A stretch of DNA of 64,000 nucleotides from CAWIJJ01 sp963836405. GTDB lineage: Bacteria; Acidobacteriota; Terriglobia; Bryobacterales; Bryobacteraceae. Position 1 is the stretch's first letter. Each line of letters opens with the position of its first letter. Shown piece after piece: positions 56,973 to 64,000 of this stretch. The translations under genes and the position numbers were made by a program. Under the pieces are notes generated by a model. That model was not told the origin of the DNA and ran no database searches. It was given only the letters and a program-made list of their open reading frames with translations. Location: the NCBI GenBank assembly GCA_963836405.1, contig CAWIJL010000013.1:1-64000 (forward strand), in the 5' to 3' direction.

Positions 56973-57683
56973 TCAACTCGCCCGACGAGTTCCGTCTTCG
57001 GACGGCACCCTGGCACCCCCGGTCCCAAGCGATTCCGGGCAGAAGCTTAGAACCATCCGGGCGGCGTCCACGACCCCTTCCGCGTACTGACGGGCGTGTG
57101 CCTGAGCCGTTGCAGATTTGTGCCGCAGGGTAGCCAGCCACAGCCCGAACGCCATGCAGGCATGCACCACATATGGCACCAGGTGGATCGCAAGCCGGGG
57201 ACGGACGGGCGACGCTGCGAAGCGTCTGCAGATTTCACTGTTCCACATGAGCTCCGTGGCGCCGATCTCGCTGCGGTAGATCTCCGCTGCGAATTCCGGC
57301 ATTTCCAACAGCGCCCAGGCCATTACTGAGGCGTTGCCCTCACCATCGGCACACGCCAGTATCGTCGCTTCAGCCATGCGATCGACACACTCGAGGGGCG
57401 GAAGGTCTGGAATCGAAGAGAGCCGGTCCTCCAGCCCCGCCAAACGTTGCTGGGTATTGCACTCCACTGCACTTTCGAACAGCTTCTGCTTGGCGCCAAA
57501 ATGCCTGTACAGGATTCCCTCGGAGATACCCGCTGCCTTCGCTAGGGCGGCTGTCGTGGTCGATCTCAGACCCGTAGCGGCAAACTGCAACTCGGCCGAC
57601 TTCAAGATCTGCTCCCGCCGCCGTTCTCGCGGGAGCCTGGCTCGCTTGCAGGCACGAGGTTTGTCGGAACCCTTCTGATGCAT
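56973..57683 (-). CDS. TetR-family regulator 2
   Basis: 236 residues from ATG 57683 (MHQKGSDKPR), with AGAAGGAAG before it. TetR HTH: REQILKSAELQFAATGLRSTTTAALAKAAGISEGILYRHFGAKQKLF (written with the usual YRHF signature). The C-terminal helical domain is typical in size. The unknown exported protein directly downstream is the likely co-regulated gene. A long nested hairpin (57734-57777) lies just upstream of its start and may be an operator or the end of the barrel gene transcript. Confidence 0.85.
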   Translation of the reverse strand: MHQKGSDKPRACKRARLPRERRREQILKSAELQFAATGLRSTTTAALAKAAGISEGILYRHFGAKQKLFESAVECNTQQRLAGLEDRLSSIPDLPPLECVDRMAEATILACADGEGNASVMAWALLEMPEFAAEIYRSEIGATELMWNSEICRRFAASPVRPRLAIHLVPYVVHACMAFGLWLATLRHKSATAQAHARQYAEGVVDAARMVLSFCPESLGTGGARVPSEDGTRRAS

Positions 57684-57733
57684 ATCTGTCTTCCTTCTGG
57701 AGAGCACACAATCACCAGCATTTGTAATTACAT

Positions 57734-57777
57734 CGCTGCCGGCCTCAGGAAACCGGGGTTCCAAGTGGCCGGCAGCG
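57734..57777. terminator. Nested palindrome between OMP gene and TetR2 (terminator or operator)
   Basis: CGCTGCCGGCC ... GGCCGGCAGCG, 11-bp perfect arms, with an inner GGAAACC/GGTTCC pair. It lies 33-76 bp after the barrel gene stop on the minus strand; no clear T-run follows. Confidence 0.5.
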
Positions 57778-57809
57778 CTGCGCGCGCGAACGTCGTTGAC
57801 TACCAGGAA

Positions 57810-58406
57810 TCAGAATCGGAACCCAAGACCCATTGAGGGCTCGGCGCGGTGCGTCGTGCGATCCGTGCCGGCCAGTCCCGCTATGTTAAGCGTCGGCGAG
57901 TTGTAGACCAATCCTCGACACTCCACCCGCAGGAACAAGCGGCGGGTGAGGTTGTAGTCGGCGCCCCCGCCGTAGACGAATGCGGCCCGCGTCTGATTGT
58001 CGATTCCGCGGAGGTCTTTCGGATGGAACACGATCGCTCCCGCCCCGGCAAGAGCGAATACGGACCATCGCTTGAACGGCACACGATAAACGAAGGCGCC
58101 TGTTGTTTCATGCGCGTGAGTCTTGATGCCGGTTGTGCCCGCCGCCATGCGGTAGTTCTCCGTGTTCAGAGTGTAACCGTAGTTGATTTCCGCGCCGATG
58201 TGCTTGGTGAGGTAGAAGCGATACCCCACCAGAACGCCGCCGGAATTGGTAGCGTCTTGCTTGATTCCGGACTGGGTCGACTCTTTGGTTAGGGTGCCTG
58301 AGCCCTGGACCGTGACTTCGGACCTGAATTCCTCCTGAGAATACGCCGGCAGTGCCACGATTACGGATGCGGCGAACAGCGTTAGAAGATGATTGCCCTT
58401 CGACAT
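57810..58406 (-). CDS. Small outer-membrane beta-barrel protein (OmpW/OMP_b-brl style)
   Basis: 198 residues with signal peptide (LLTLFAASVIVALPAYSQ), eight or so amphipathic strands (VLVGYRFYLTKHIGAEINYGY, AFVYRVPFKRWSVFALAGAGA, RRLFLRVECRGLVYN) and a terminal Phe (MGLGFRF), the usual barrel-assembly signal. AAGGAG is 7 bp before ATG 58406. Membrane pore or structural protein; no further function readable. Behind a sigma-54-type promoter. Confidence 0.85.
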   Translation of the reverse strand: MSKGNHLLTLFAASVIVALPAYSQEEFRSEVTVQGSGTLTKESTQSGIKQDATNSGGVLVGYRFYLTKHIGAEINYGYTLNTENYRMAAGTTGIKTHAHETTGAFVYRVPFKRWSVFALAGAGAIVFHPKDLRGIDNQTRAAFVYGGGADYNLTRRLFLRVECRGLVYNSPTLNIAGLAGTDRTTHRAEPSMGLGFRF

Positions 58407-58468
58407 TTGATGACTCCTTTATGTTTTTGAGACCAAAGCGGATTCTTTGCCGCTTCGACCTTAGAGAA

Positions 58469-58484
58469 AGCACGTGGCTCACCA
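58469..58484 (-). promoter_or_regulatory. Candidate sigma-54 promoter of the OMP gene
   Basis: Minus strand TGGTGAGCCACGTGCT; predicted start near 58458, leader about 52 nt. Confidence 0.55.
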
Positions 58485-58581
58485 GACACCCACGAGCAAG
58501 GCTGCGATTGAATTCCTCGCCGTAGATCGTTGTATCGCGGGGCTTTATCAATCACGGGCGCGCTGGCACGTGTCCGCCGAT

Positions 58582-58636
58582 GTGCCTCGGGGGCACGTCT
58601 GGCGTCACTTAGACGGCAAGCGCCGATCTCTTGCCG
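58582..58636. promoter_or_regulatory. Two candidate activator palindromes upstream of the OMP gene
   Basis: GTGCC-N5-GGCAC at 58582-58596 and CGGCAAG-N9-CTTGCCG at 58614-58636, 100-150 bp upstream of the -24 box. Confidence 0.5.
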
Positions 58637-58639
58637 AAA

Positions 58640-58930
58640 TCAGCACTCTGCGGATGGTCTGAGACGCGAGGCAGGTGCGAATGCGGGCGATCGAGGTGCC
58701 TGGGCTGGTGATGGTTGAGGCGTGGTTGCTTGGTGTGGAAACAAGGCACACAGGAGGGAGCAGCAAGCACGATCGCAGCAACAGAGCTGAAGGTCCGCCG
58801 AGCGCGGGCCCGTCTGTGAGTAAAGGTGACCGCCGGCTCAATGTGGGTGATTTCGACGGGTAATTGTATGGGTGCCTCGCCGGCGTGCCGCGTCGCCTGC
58901 CGACAGAGTGCCGATATCGGCGGCGTTGAG
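58640..58930. other. Gap without supported gene
   Basis: Minus-strand frames here are low-complexity shadows. The part 58876-58932 holds several TGCCG/CGGCA half-sites (for example GTGCCGATATCGGC) without a neighbouring -24/-12 element. Confidence 0.4.
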
Positions 58931-59224
58931 TTACGCGCGAGAACGCCGCGCGTTTGGCGGGGGGGATTGAATCTCATCGACAACGTAGGAGCTGTAAACA
59001 CCGCTTGCTTTCAGGCCCACACCCCTTTCTGACAGTTTACGCAGCAGGGCACGGCCGCGCTCGTCAATCAGGCAGACGTCGCGTAGATAGAGCAGGACCG
59101 GTTTCGATTTTGAAATCGCCTGGATACAGCAGATTTCGACCAGGTCGACAAACTCGGCAGCCAGCTTCCCGTCCACCGTGATCGTCGTGCTTGCCAACTC
59201 GTCTGCCGTCATAACCCGTATCAT
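58931..59224 (-). CDS. STAS-like protein, paralogue of 11310-11582
   Basis: 97 residues. Shares with the 11310 gene the start MIRVMTA and TTITVDGKLAAEFVDLVE, YLRDVCLIDERGRALLRKL and GVGLKASGVYSSYVV. Here the position of the first Ser in the SSIDESG loop is Cys-Leu (VCLIDERG), so a phosphorylation site is probably lost. Last gene of a three-gene STAS unit behind a candidate sigma-54 promoter. The C-terminus is Pro/Arg-rich. Confidence 0.75.
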   Translation of the reverse strand: MIRVMTADELASTTITVDGKLAAEFVDLVEICCIQAISKSKPVLLYLRDVCLIDERGRALLRKLSERGVGLKASGVYSSYVVDEIQSPPPNARRSRA

Positions 59225-59289
59225 GCCGATTACCTCTCGGACACCTCAGTTGCAGGCTGACAGCCAAAATGGATCACCGGATGACGCGC

Positions 59290-59634
59290 TCACGCCACTA
59301 GCCCGAACAACTGGCGAAGGCGCAATCGCCAGGTGCGGGTGCCTGGGCGGGGAGCCGGCGCCACCACCACTCCCAAGGACCGGAGAAATTCCCCGGAGTT
59401 CGGTCGCGGCGCCGCCCGCAGGCAGGCGCCCGATCCCGTTATGCGACGCAGCAATTCGATGCCCTGGGCATCCGCAGCCGTTAAGGCCGAGACGTTGACG
59501 AACACTTCCTTGCCATCCAGGATCGATGTCGCGGTGATCCACGCGTACTCCAGGCTTCGCACGGCATCTCCTGTCAGTTCCCCACGCAGAACAAACTCGA
59601 AGGTCTTGACGCTGTCGTTCAAGTACATCTGCAT
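59290..59634 (-). CDS. Second STAS-like protein in the operon
   Basis: 114 residues: FEFVLRGELTGDAVRSLEYAWITATS, then KEVFVNVSALTAADAQGIELLRRI, which is the STAS strand-helix order with AADAQG in the place of the switch Ser. The tail after about residue 85 (GVVVAPAPRPGTRTWRLRLRQL) is basic and disordered. 5 bp after the stop of the preceding gene, so cotranslated. Likely partner or antagonist of the neighbouring STAS protein. Confidence 0.7.
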   Translation of the reverse strand: MQMYLNDSVKTFEFVLRGELTGDAVRSLEYAWITATSILDGKEVFVNVSALTAADAQGIELLRRITGSGACLRAAPRPNSGEFLRSLGVVVAPAPRPGTRTWRLRLRQLFGLVA

Positions 59635-59639
59635 GGCGT

Positions 59640-60053
59640 CTATCCAAGGACCTTCACGCTTCGGTCAAGCAATCCGGTGAGCCGGGTTCCCAGCCGATAC
59701 GCATCGGCCGCCGAACTAACACCGATGTTGACGTAACCGTGAGGTCCGAATCTCGTGACGACTTGCGCACGGTCCCCGTAAGCCAATACAACAAAACGCA
59801 GGTCACGGCGCCCGGCGCTGTTGCCTCCGCTGTAGACATCGTGCCGATTCTCCGCCAGCATCAACAACAGCGGGTCGATTGTCAGCTCTTCTGGCGCTGT
59901 GGCCGCCTCAGCCGGACAGGTATCCGGATCTCGCCACTCCAACTGAGGGCGACGCCCCGGGTCATCCAGCGCGATCCAACTGATAGCGGCGTCCCAGGAG
60001 AAGACCTCCCGCGCCAGTACGCCGAACCGCGTCACACCGTTTGTAGTTGTCAT
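59640..60053 (-). CDS. Hypothetical protein leading the STAS operon
   Basis: 137 residues from ATG 60053 (GGAG 7 bp upstream). No recognised domain: FGVLAREVFSWDAAISWIALDDPG, then a Pro/Ala-rich loop, DPLLLMLAENRHDVYSGG and a strand-rich end RFVVLAYGDRAQVVTRFGPHGYVNIGVSSAADAY. The C-terminal half resembles a roadblock-like or sensor fold in pattern only. First gene of the operon. A longer GTG-started frame to 60101 would run over the promoter. Confidence 0.6.
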   Translation of the reverse strand: MTTTNGVTRFGVLAREVFSWDAAISWIALDDPGRRPQLEWRDPDTCPAEAATAPEELTIDPLLLMLAENRHDVYSGGNSAGRRDLRFVVLAYGDRAQVVTRFGPHGYVNIGVSSAADAYRLGTRLTGLLDRSVKVLG

Positions 60054-60067
60054 GACAATTCTCCAGC

Positions 60068-60083
60068 TGCAAGTTCGTGTCCA
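60068..60083 (-). promoter_or_regulatory. Candidate sigma-54 promoter of the STAS operon
   Basis: Minus strand TGGACACGAACTTGCA, the best -12 box (TTGCA) in the window. The predicted start near 60057 would leave only about 4 nt before the ATG, so either the leader is very short or translation starts later. Confidence 0.5.
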
Positions 60084-60131
60084 CTTAGTGCACTCCGTCA
60101 CACCTGCCTGGATTTCGCTAGGGTGAGCTTG

Positions 60132-60147
60132 TGCCGCAGAGTCGGCA
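60132..60147. promoter_or_regulatory. Candidate activator palindrome for the STAS operon
   Basis: TGCCG-N6-CGGCA, about 50-65 bp upstream of the -24 box. Confidence 0.45.
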
Positions 60148-60309
60148 GTGACGTCGAAGGAGTGAATTCAATTTCAGCGTGAGGCAAGTTCCGCATAGTG
60201 ACCGTGGCGCTGGACCTGCACTTTCCCGGGCCGCGAAAGAGGAAAGGAGGGCCCATGGACGACTCGATCATCCGTCGCCGGCAGCGGGGCCCCACCGTCG
60301 CGAGGCTCT

Positions 60310-61290
60310 CTACAGGGGATCTGGCCGGCCGCCGCTGAAGCGCTCCCCCACCTTCTTCGACACTCGAAAGATATCCGACACATTTATCAGCCCCGCCAAT
60401 TTGAACTTACCGATCGAAGCCAATCCGGCCCCGGCGATACAACCGCACTCCGAGCATTCGGGCCGGCCGCCAATCTGGCAGGGGACCACCGGTGTCGATA
60501 GGTCAACCGAGACGCAGCTTGTGGTTTGCGCAAATATGCACTCGGCTGGCGAGTCGGGCGGATGGCGGTAGCCGTTGAGGACGACATCCGGCGCATATAC
60601 CTTGGGGTACAGGGAGCGGAGCGCGGCGATTCGATCGATCGCGGTCGCGCGGTCCGCGGCTGTAAGCCGCTGGGGAGAGCGATCCCCGGTCTGCGGCGTG
60701 AACAGGCTGAACCAGATCTTCCCCACGCCGGCGTGGAGCGACCAGAAGCGGGCGAAATCTCGCAGATAGTCCACTCGCGCTAGAAACTGCGGGACGACAG
60801 TGCAGTGAACCGTGATCCGGTGACCATCGATGTGTCTGAGAATGCGATCATACGTGGCCGGACCCCGGCGCAAGTCGTGTTCGGGCTGCATGCCGTCGAT
60901 GGAAACCACCAGGTGCAAATTCGGGAATTCCGCCCACTCGACGGGGATCGGGCGGACAGCGCTCGTCACCACCTGAACCTCGATTCCCATTGTGTGGAAT
61001 TCGCGGATGAGACAGGCCAGTTCCCGATAACGAATCAACGGTTCCCCGCCGACAATCGACACGTGCAACGGACGGAAGCGTCGGACCAATCCGAGGACTC
61101 GCTCCACGAGTTCCTTACCGCGCCATTCCGTCAGAGACACCATGGAGCCGCCGCCGTTTAAGTGCCCCGGTTCATACGCATAGCAGCCGGGACATTTGAG
61201 TGGACACTCTTTGGTGATTTCGATGGACAAAAAGGGGCGAAAGCCTCGCAGAATCCGCCCCCATGCGGGAATGATCGCCGTCGTGCGCAT
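60310..61290 (-). CDS. Radical SAM protein 2
   Basis: 326 residues. CPLKCPGC (Cx3Cx2C, in KECPLKCPGCYAYEP) binds the [4Fe-4S] cluster that activates S-adenosylmethionine; GGEPLIRYREL is the GGE motif. A further Cys group near the C-terminus (RPECSECGC) and CIFAQTTSC may hold auxiliary Fe-S, as in SPASM-type enzymes. Start 61290 has AAAGGAG at ideal spacing. Substrate unknown; paired with radical SAM 1 in one operon (69 bp gap). Probably acts on a peptide or cofactor precursor. Confidence 0.85.
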   Translation of the reverse strand: MRTTAIIPAWGRILRGFRPFLSIEITKECPLKCPGCYAYEPGHLNGGGSMVSLTEWRGKELVERVLGLVRRFRPLHVSIVGGEPLIRYRELACLIREFHTMGIEVQVVTSAVRPIPVEWAEFPNLHLVVSIDGMQPEHDLRRGPATYDRILRHIDGHRITVHCTVVPQFLARVDYLRDFARFWSLHAGVGKIWFSLFTPQTGDRSPQRLTAADRATAIDRIAALRSLYPKVYAPDVVLNGYRHPPDSPAECIFAQTTSCVSVDLSTPVVPCQIGGRPECSECGCIAGAGLASIGKFKLAGLINVSDIFRVSKKVGERFSGGRPDPL

Positions 61291-61359
61291 CCACGCTCCT
61301 TTTCGTGTGGTACTTGGGTCTGGCGTGACCGCCGAACCCAAACCCGGCATCGCGGAACA

Positions 61360-62697
61360 CTAGTCCTCAAAGGCGCCAGTGGTCCCCTTGAACCCGCGTA
61401 GAGCTTGCTTGAGCGTCCAACGAATCGCACGGGACGCGTCGTAGCAGTACGCCAGGTTGTGGTTCAGAGTTGAAAAGCAGCGCTTCTGGCACTCCACCTT
61501 CATGCCGGCAAGCTGTTTCTTCTCGAATCGCGGCTGGCCGGCCTTTCCCCAGTTATGCGCGGCGCTGTACATCGGGAAGCAGGGCGCAAGCGTACCATCG
61601 GTGCGGATGATCAGCGAGTTCTGTCCCGCGCGGCAGTCCCACTGTTGCAGTTTGCCGCGCATGAACGCCTTCATCTCCTGCAGCCGGGGTACGGAGTTCA
61701 CCATCTTGTATCCCGACCGGTGCTTTTCGATGAGCCAATCGATGGTAGCGTCCACATCCGGCCAATCCTCTTCCGTAATGTACGTGCTGTTGCTGTCTTT
61801 ACGTTTGAAGTGGGGTTGCTCGAGCATCGGCGTCTCGTTGATGTGATAGTCGGTCGCGATCCCGACATCATGGGCGATTTCCGTCAACCGGCGGACATCC
61901 TCCAGGTTGATGCGCGTGATATTGATGTTGAAGAAAACGCTGAAATCATAAACGTACTGCTTCTTGATGAGGTAATCGAAATAAGGCCGGATCGGATTGA
62001 GCGCCTTGGGCAACTCCTTGCGGTCGGCGACGGAATCCACCGCAACATTGAACGTGGCCACGCCGGCATCTGCCAACCGGTCGATGACATCGGGGCGCAT
62101 CAGACGCCCGTTGGTCGGGACATACACCCAGAAGCCCTTCCGCACCGCATAATCGGCCACCTTGTGCGCAAAATCCGGCCGCAGTAGGACCTCGCCTCCC
62201 ATCAGTGCGAGAACCCGGCAACCGCTGTCGTGCAGCCAGTCAATCGACCTGCGGGCAACGTCCTCGGTCATGCCCTTAACGCGGTTGTCGAAAGCCCAGC
62301 AGTAGTGGCAGTCCAGATTGCACTTCCACTCGGTGAACAGGTACGAAATGATGGGATGGAAATCGCCCGGCTTTACGCGCGACCCGACATACGGGTAGAG
62401 CCATCCGCGCATCGCCCGGCGAACCATCGGGAATGTCACGCTCGTCCGGTAGGTGTTTCCGTCGCGCGTCATGAGCCTCGGGTCTGGCTCCACGTCGCCG
62501 CATTTCTGCGGGTGCCTCGGAAACACAGGAGCCGGAAGGCTCAGGGGCGCCCCCGTGGATGGAACCCTGGTCGGACCGGGTGCGCCCAGGATCGGCAACT
62601 CGACAATCGCGGTCCGGGTACCGTTAACTCCCTTCTTGCCGTTTGCGCCCTGTTGAGGCGCTCGCTCTGCCACAATGCCATAGGCTGTCTTGTTCAT
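61360..62697 (-). CDS. Radical SAM protein 1
   Basis: 445 residues. A Pro-rich N-terminal extension of about 90 residues, then the radical-SAM core with CNLDCHYC (EWKCNLDCHYCWAFDN), a glycine motif MGGEVLLRPDF, and a C-terminal Cys cluster (CRAGQ, LAPCFPM, CQKRCFST) indicating a SPASM/twitch-type auxiliary cluster domain. Related to HpnH-like and peptide-modifying enzymes; reaction not readable. First gene of the operon, behind a candidate sigma-54 promoter that shares an activator site with the divergent gene. Confidence 0.85.
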   Translation of the reverse strand: MNKTAYGIVAERAPQQGANGKKGVNGTRTAIVELPILGAPGPTRVPSTGAPLSLPAPVFPRHPQKCGDVEPDPRLMTRDGNTYRTSVTFPMVRRAMRGWLYPYVGSRVKPGDFHPIISYLFTEWKCNLDCHYCWAFDNRVKGMTEDVARRSIDWLHDSGCRVLALMGGEVLLRPDFAHKVADYAVRKGFWVYVPTNGRLMRPDVIDRLADAGVATFNVAVDSVADRKELPKALNPIRPYFDYLIKKQYVYDFSVFFNINITRINLEDVRRLTEIAHDVGIATDYHINETPMLEQPHFKRKDSNSTYITEEDWPDVDATIDWLIEKHRSGYKMVNSVPRLQEMKAFMRGKLQQWDCRAGQNSLIIRTDGTLAPCFPMYSAAHNWGKAGQPRFEKKQLAGMKVECQKRCFSTLNHNLAYCYDASRAIRWTLKQALRGFKGTTGAFED

Positions 62698-62781
62698 TGT
62701 CCCGCCTGACGTCCCTGCTTCAATCTGAGATTGCGTCCATGTCCGCGAAGTGGATCGCTGACCGGCACTGAACTCCCGACT

Positions 62782-62797
62782 TGCACGTCGGCAGCCA
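62782..62797 (-). promoter_or_regulatory. Candidate sigma-54 promoter of the radical-SAM operon
   Basis: Minus strand TGGCTGCCGACGTGCA; predicted start near 62771, leader about 74 nt. -24 box 59 bp from the centre of the shared palindrome. Confidence 0.6.
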
Positions 62798-62838
62798 GCG
62801 GATCACCCCATATTTTGCTGCTCTTCCGCTCTTTTGCA

Positions 62839-62867
62839 TGCCGAGTTTTCGGCACTTGCCCACGGCA
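62839..62867. promoter_or_regulatory. Shared activator palindrome between divergent sigma-54 promoters
   Basis: TGCCGA-N4-TCGGCA followed by TGCC-N3-GGCA. Centre about equally far from both -24 boxes (59 bp left, 73 bp right). Confidence 0.6.
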
Positions 62868-62926
62868 TACGACATCGTCACGCCGCCGAGCACCTACAGC
62901 CAAAGCGCGTTTGCGCCGCGGCCGCT

Positions 62927-62942
62927 TGGCCTTCGAAATGCA
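62927..62942 (+). promoter_or_regulatory. Candidate sigma-54 promoter of the 62998 gene
   Basis: TGGCCTTCGAAATGCA; predicted start near 62953, leader about 45 nt. It also argues for the start at 62998 over upstream Met codons. Confidence 0.6.
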
Positions 62943-62997
62943 CATAGTGATAACGGCAGTCTCCACGCAAGGAAGCGTGGAGTCCCTTGGAGTTCTG

Positions 62998-63720
62998 ATG
63001 CCGACGTTACCGACACTCTTCTTTCTTGCAGCGATGCAAGGCTGTACCCCGCCATCTCTGACGGCTCCTGAGATCCTGGAGCGGATGGTTCGAGCCGACA
63101 ATGACAGGGCCGCGGCGCTGGCCGCGTATTCAGGTCTGAGGCGCTACCGGTTCGACAACCAGAGGTCAAACAAGCACGCCGAACTGACGGTGAGAATGTC
63201 CCGTGGCAGCGATGGCGTCAAATCGTTCGAGGTCGTTGCCGAAAGCGGCTCCGGATTCGTCCGTGATCACATCCTCCGCAAGATGATTGAAGCGGAAGTG
63301 GAATCCAGCCAAAAGGGGGAACGGAAGGAAACGCGGATCATTCCCGAGAACTACGATTTCCGCCTGGTTGGCGCCGAAGCCTCGGACGGCCGTGACAGCT
63401 ATGTCCTGGAGATCATTCCCAAGAGGCCGAGCAAATTCTCCATCCGCGGCCGAATCTGGGTGGATGCTGAGGATTTTGCCATCGCACGCATTGAAGGCCA
63501 GCCCGCCAAGAACCCTTCGTTCTGGATTCGCAGCGTGCGGGTGGAGCAACGCTACGGGCGCACCGGTCAATTCTGGCTGCCTGCTCTGAACCACTCGGTT
63601 GCGCAGGCGAGGATCTTCGGCACAACCGAAGTCGTTATCGAGTATTCCGATTACATGACGAACGTCCGTGATGTGCAGGCGCGCGCCCGTGCCACGGAGG
63701 AGTCGCAAAATCAAAGATGA
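62998..63720 (+). CDS. Exported/lipid-anchored LolA-like protein
   Basis: 240 residues from ATG 62998 (GGAG 6 bp upstream). N-terminal LFFLAAMQGC could be a lipobox. The body (SGLRRYRFDNQRSNKHAELTVRM, NYDFRLVGAEASDGRDSYVLEIIPKRPSKFSIRGRIWVDAEDFAIARIEG, in parts) fits the half-barrel of LolA/DUF4292-type lipoprotein carriers with the usual RIWVDAEDF segment. Probably carries a lipid between membranes; function inferred from pattern only. Ends convergent with EBP4. Control resembles the 43341 gene. Confidence 0.75.
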   Translation: MPTLPTLFFLAAMQGCTPPSLTAPEILERMVRADNDRAAALAAYSGLRRYRFDNQRSNKHAELTVRMSRGSDGVKSFEVVAESGSGFVRDHILRKMIEAEVESSQKGERKETRIIPENYDFRLVGAEASDGRDSYVLEIIPKRPSKFSIRGRIWVDAEDFAIARIEGQPAKNPSFWIRSVRVEQRYGRTGQFWLPALNHSVAQARIFGTTEVVIEYSDYMTNVRDVQARARATEESQNQR

Positions 63721-63747
63721 GGCTCCGATCCTGGCCTCCTGGTTTGC

Positions 63748-64000
63748 TCAACTAAACTGGCGTGAGATGTTGTATTTTCGCATGCGGGATTGCAGGGTCG
63801 TCCGCTTCAGTCCGAGCCGGGCCGCCGCGCCCTCCGGACCGCCTATCTGGCCTCCTGCCTCCTCCAGCGCCTTCAGAATCGTCGCCCGTTCAGCGCCGGG
63901 CGACTCAGCCGGCGATCTTTCGCGAAATGCGCTCGCATCCGCCTTGCCGATGAGTTCGGGCATCGCCACTTGAAGCACGTTACTGGTGGTCAGGATGACC
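63748..64000 (-). CDS. EBP4: sigma-54-dependent activator (C-terminal end only)
   Basis: Only the last 84 codons are inside the window; the gene runs off the right edge. Visible: end of the AAA+ linker (SNVLQVAMPELIG), then a Fis-type HTH GGPEGAAARLGLKRTTLQSRMRKYNI. The pattern is the same as EBP1-3, so a fourth paralogue. Sensor type cannot be read. Confidence 0.88.
   Translation of the reverse strand, partial: VILTTSNVLQVAMPELIGKADASAFRERSPAESPGAERATILKALEEAGGQIGGPEGAAARLGLKRTTLQSRMRKYNISRQFS

Noticed and set aside
58605..58841. 78-aa minus-strand ORF (low-complexity Leu/Ser-rich)
   Set aside because: No ribosome site, atypical composition, and it runs through the control region of the OMP gene.
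1..64000. CRISPR array, tRNA, rRNA or prophage
   Set aside because: No regularly spaced repeats, no cloverleaf-like sequence with conserved arms, no rRNA stretches and no phage structural genes were found by reading.

Overview
The window (64 kb, GC-rich, both strands densely coded) looks like a chromosomal segment of an Acidobacteriota bacterium, most likely of the Solibacter/Bryobacter type. The reasons are long sensor kinases with a beta-propeller and Y_Y_Y domain, a carboxypeptidase-regulatory/TonB-type giant outer-membrane protein, FhlA/NorR-like sigma-54 activators in several copies, DUF4136-like and other short secreted proteins, and decayed transposases. This is inference from gene families; no rRNA or tRNA gene was seen.

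Layout. 1-7.7 kb (minus): TPR protein, small Zn-type protein, acetate kinase, phosphoketolase, transketolase and a window-truncated ribose-5-phosphate isomerase B form a phosphoketolase/pentose-phosphate operon. 8-11.8 kb (minus): a GAF-AAA+-Fis activator (EBP1), a DksA/TraR-type zinc protein, several very short ORFs and a STAS protein. 11.9-12.9 kb: relics of two different transposases. 13.1-29.6 kb (minus): a DUF4136-type secreted protein, then a roughly 16 kb tightly packed gene string, read in the order TetR, membrane-fusion protein, RND pump joined in frame to a TolC-type channel (with two frameshifts), DegP/HtrA protease, Omp85-type barrel, secreted kinase-like protein, membrane Ser/Thr kinase, MFS-HEAT protein, Npt-type nucleotide transporter. 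29.8-34.2 kb (minus): TPR protein (frameshifted), ClpB/ClpX-like ATPase, second GAF activator (EBP2). 34.4-42.5 kb: two paralogous sensor-kinase/response-regulator pairs facing each other around a DoxX protein. 42.7-45.1 kb: two small unknown genes, a GH13 relic and a broken ECF sigma gene. 45.4-53.3 kb (plus): TonB-type receptor, sugar-phosphate nucleotidylyltransferase, a three-domain LPG-synthase-TM/NTase-like/CDP-alcohol transferase, an EEP phosphatase, a 39-aa membrane protein, a Pal-like lipoprotein. 53.3-54.9 kb: truncated ISL3-type transposase and a secreted unknown. 54.9-60.1 kb (minus): third activator (EBP3, no sensor domain), secreted unknown, TetR, outer-membrane barrel, STAS operon. 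60.3-64 kb: two radical-SAM genes, a divergent secreted gene and the start of a fourth activator (EBP4, cut by the window end).

The strongest unifying signal is regulatory. At least fourteen genes or operons have a TGG-N10-GC element (-24/-12, sigma-54 type) shortly upstream of the start codon. Most also have, about 40-150 bp further upstream, a palindrome built from CGGCA/TGCCG half-sites. The four activators have almost identical recognition helices, so they may read one shared set of sites. The proposed regulon joins acetate-producing carbon metabolism, efflux/envelope biogenesis, phospholipid-type head-group genes, small membrane proteins, STAS proteins, radical-SAM enzymes and EBP1 itself.

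Several genes (RND pump, TPR2, ECF sigma, GH13 relic) carry single-base frameshifts. Whether these are real decay or assembly errors cannot be decided from the sequence alone.
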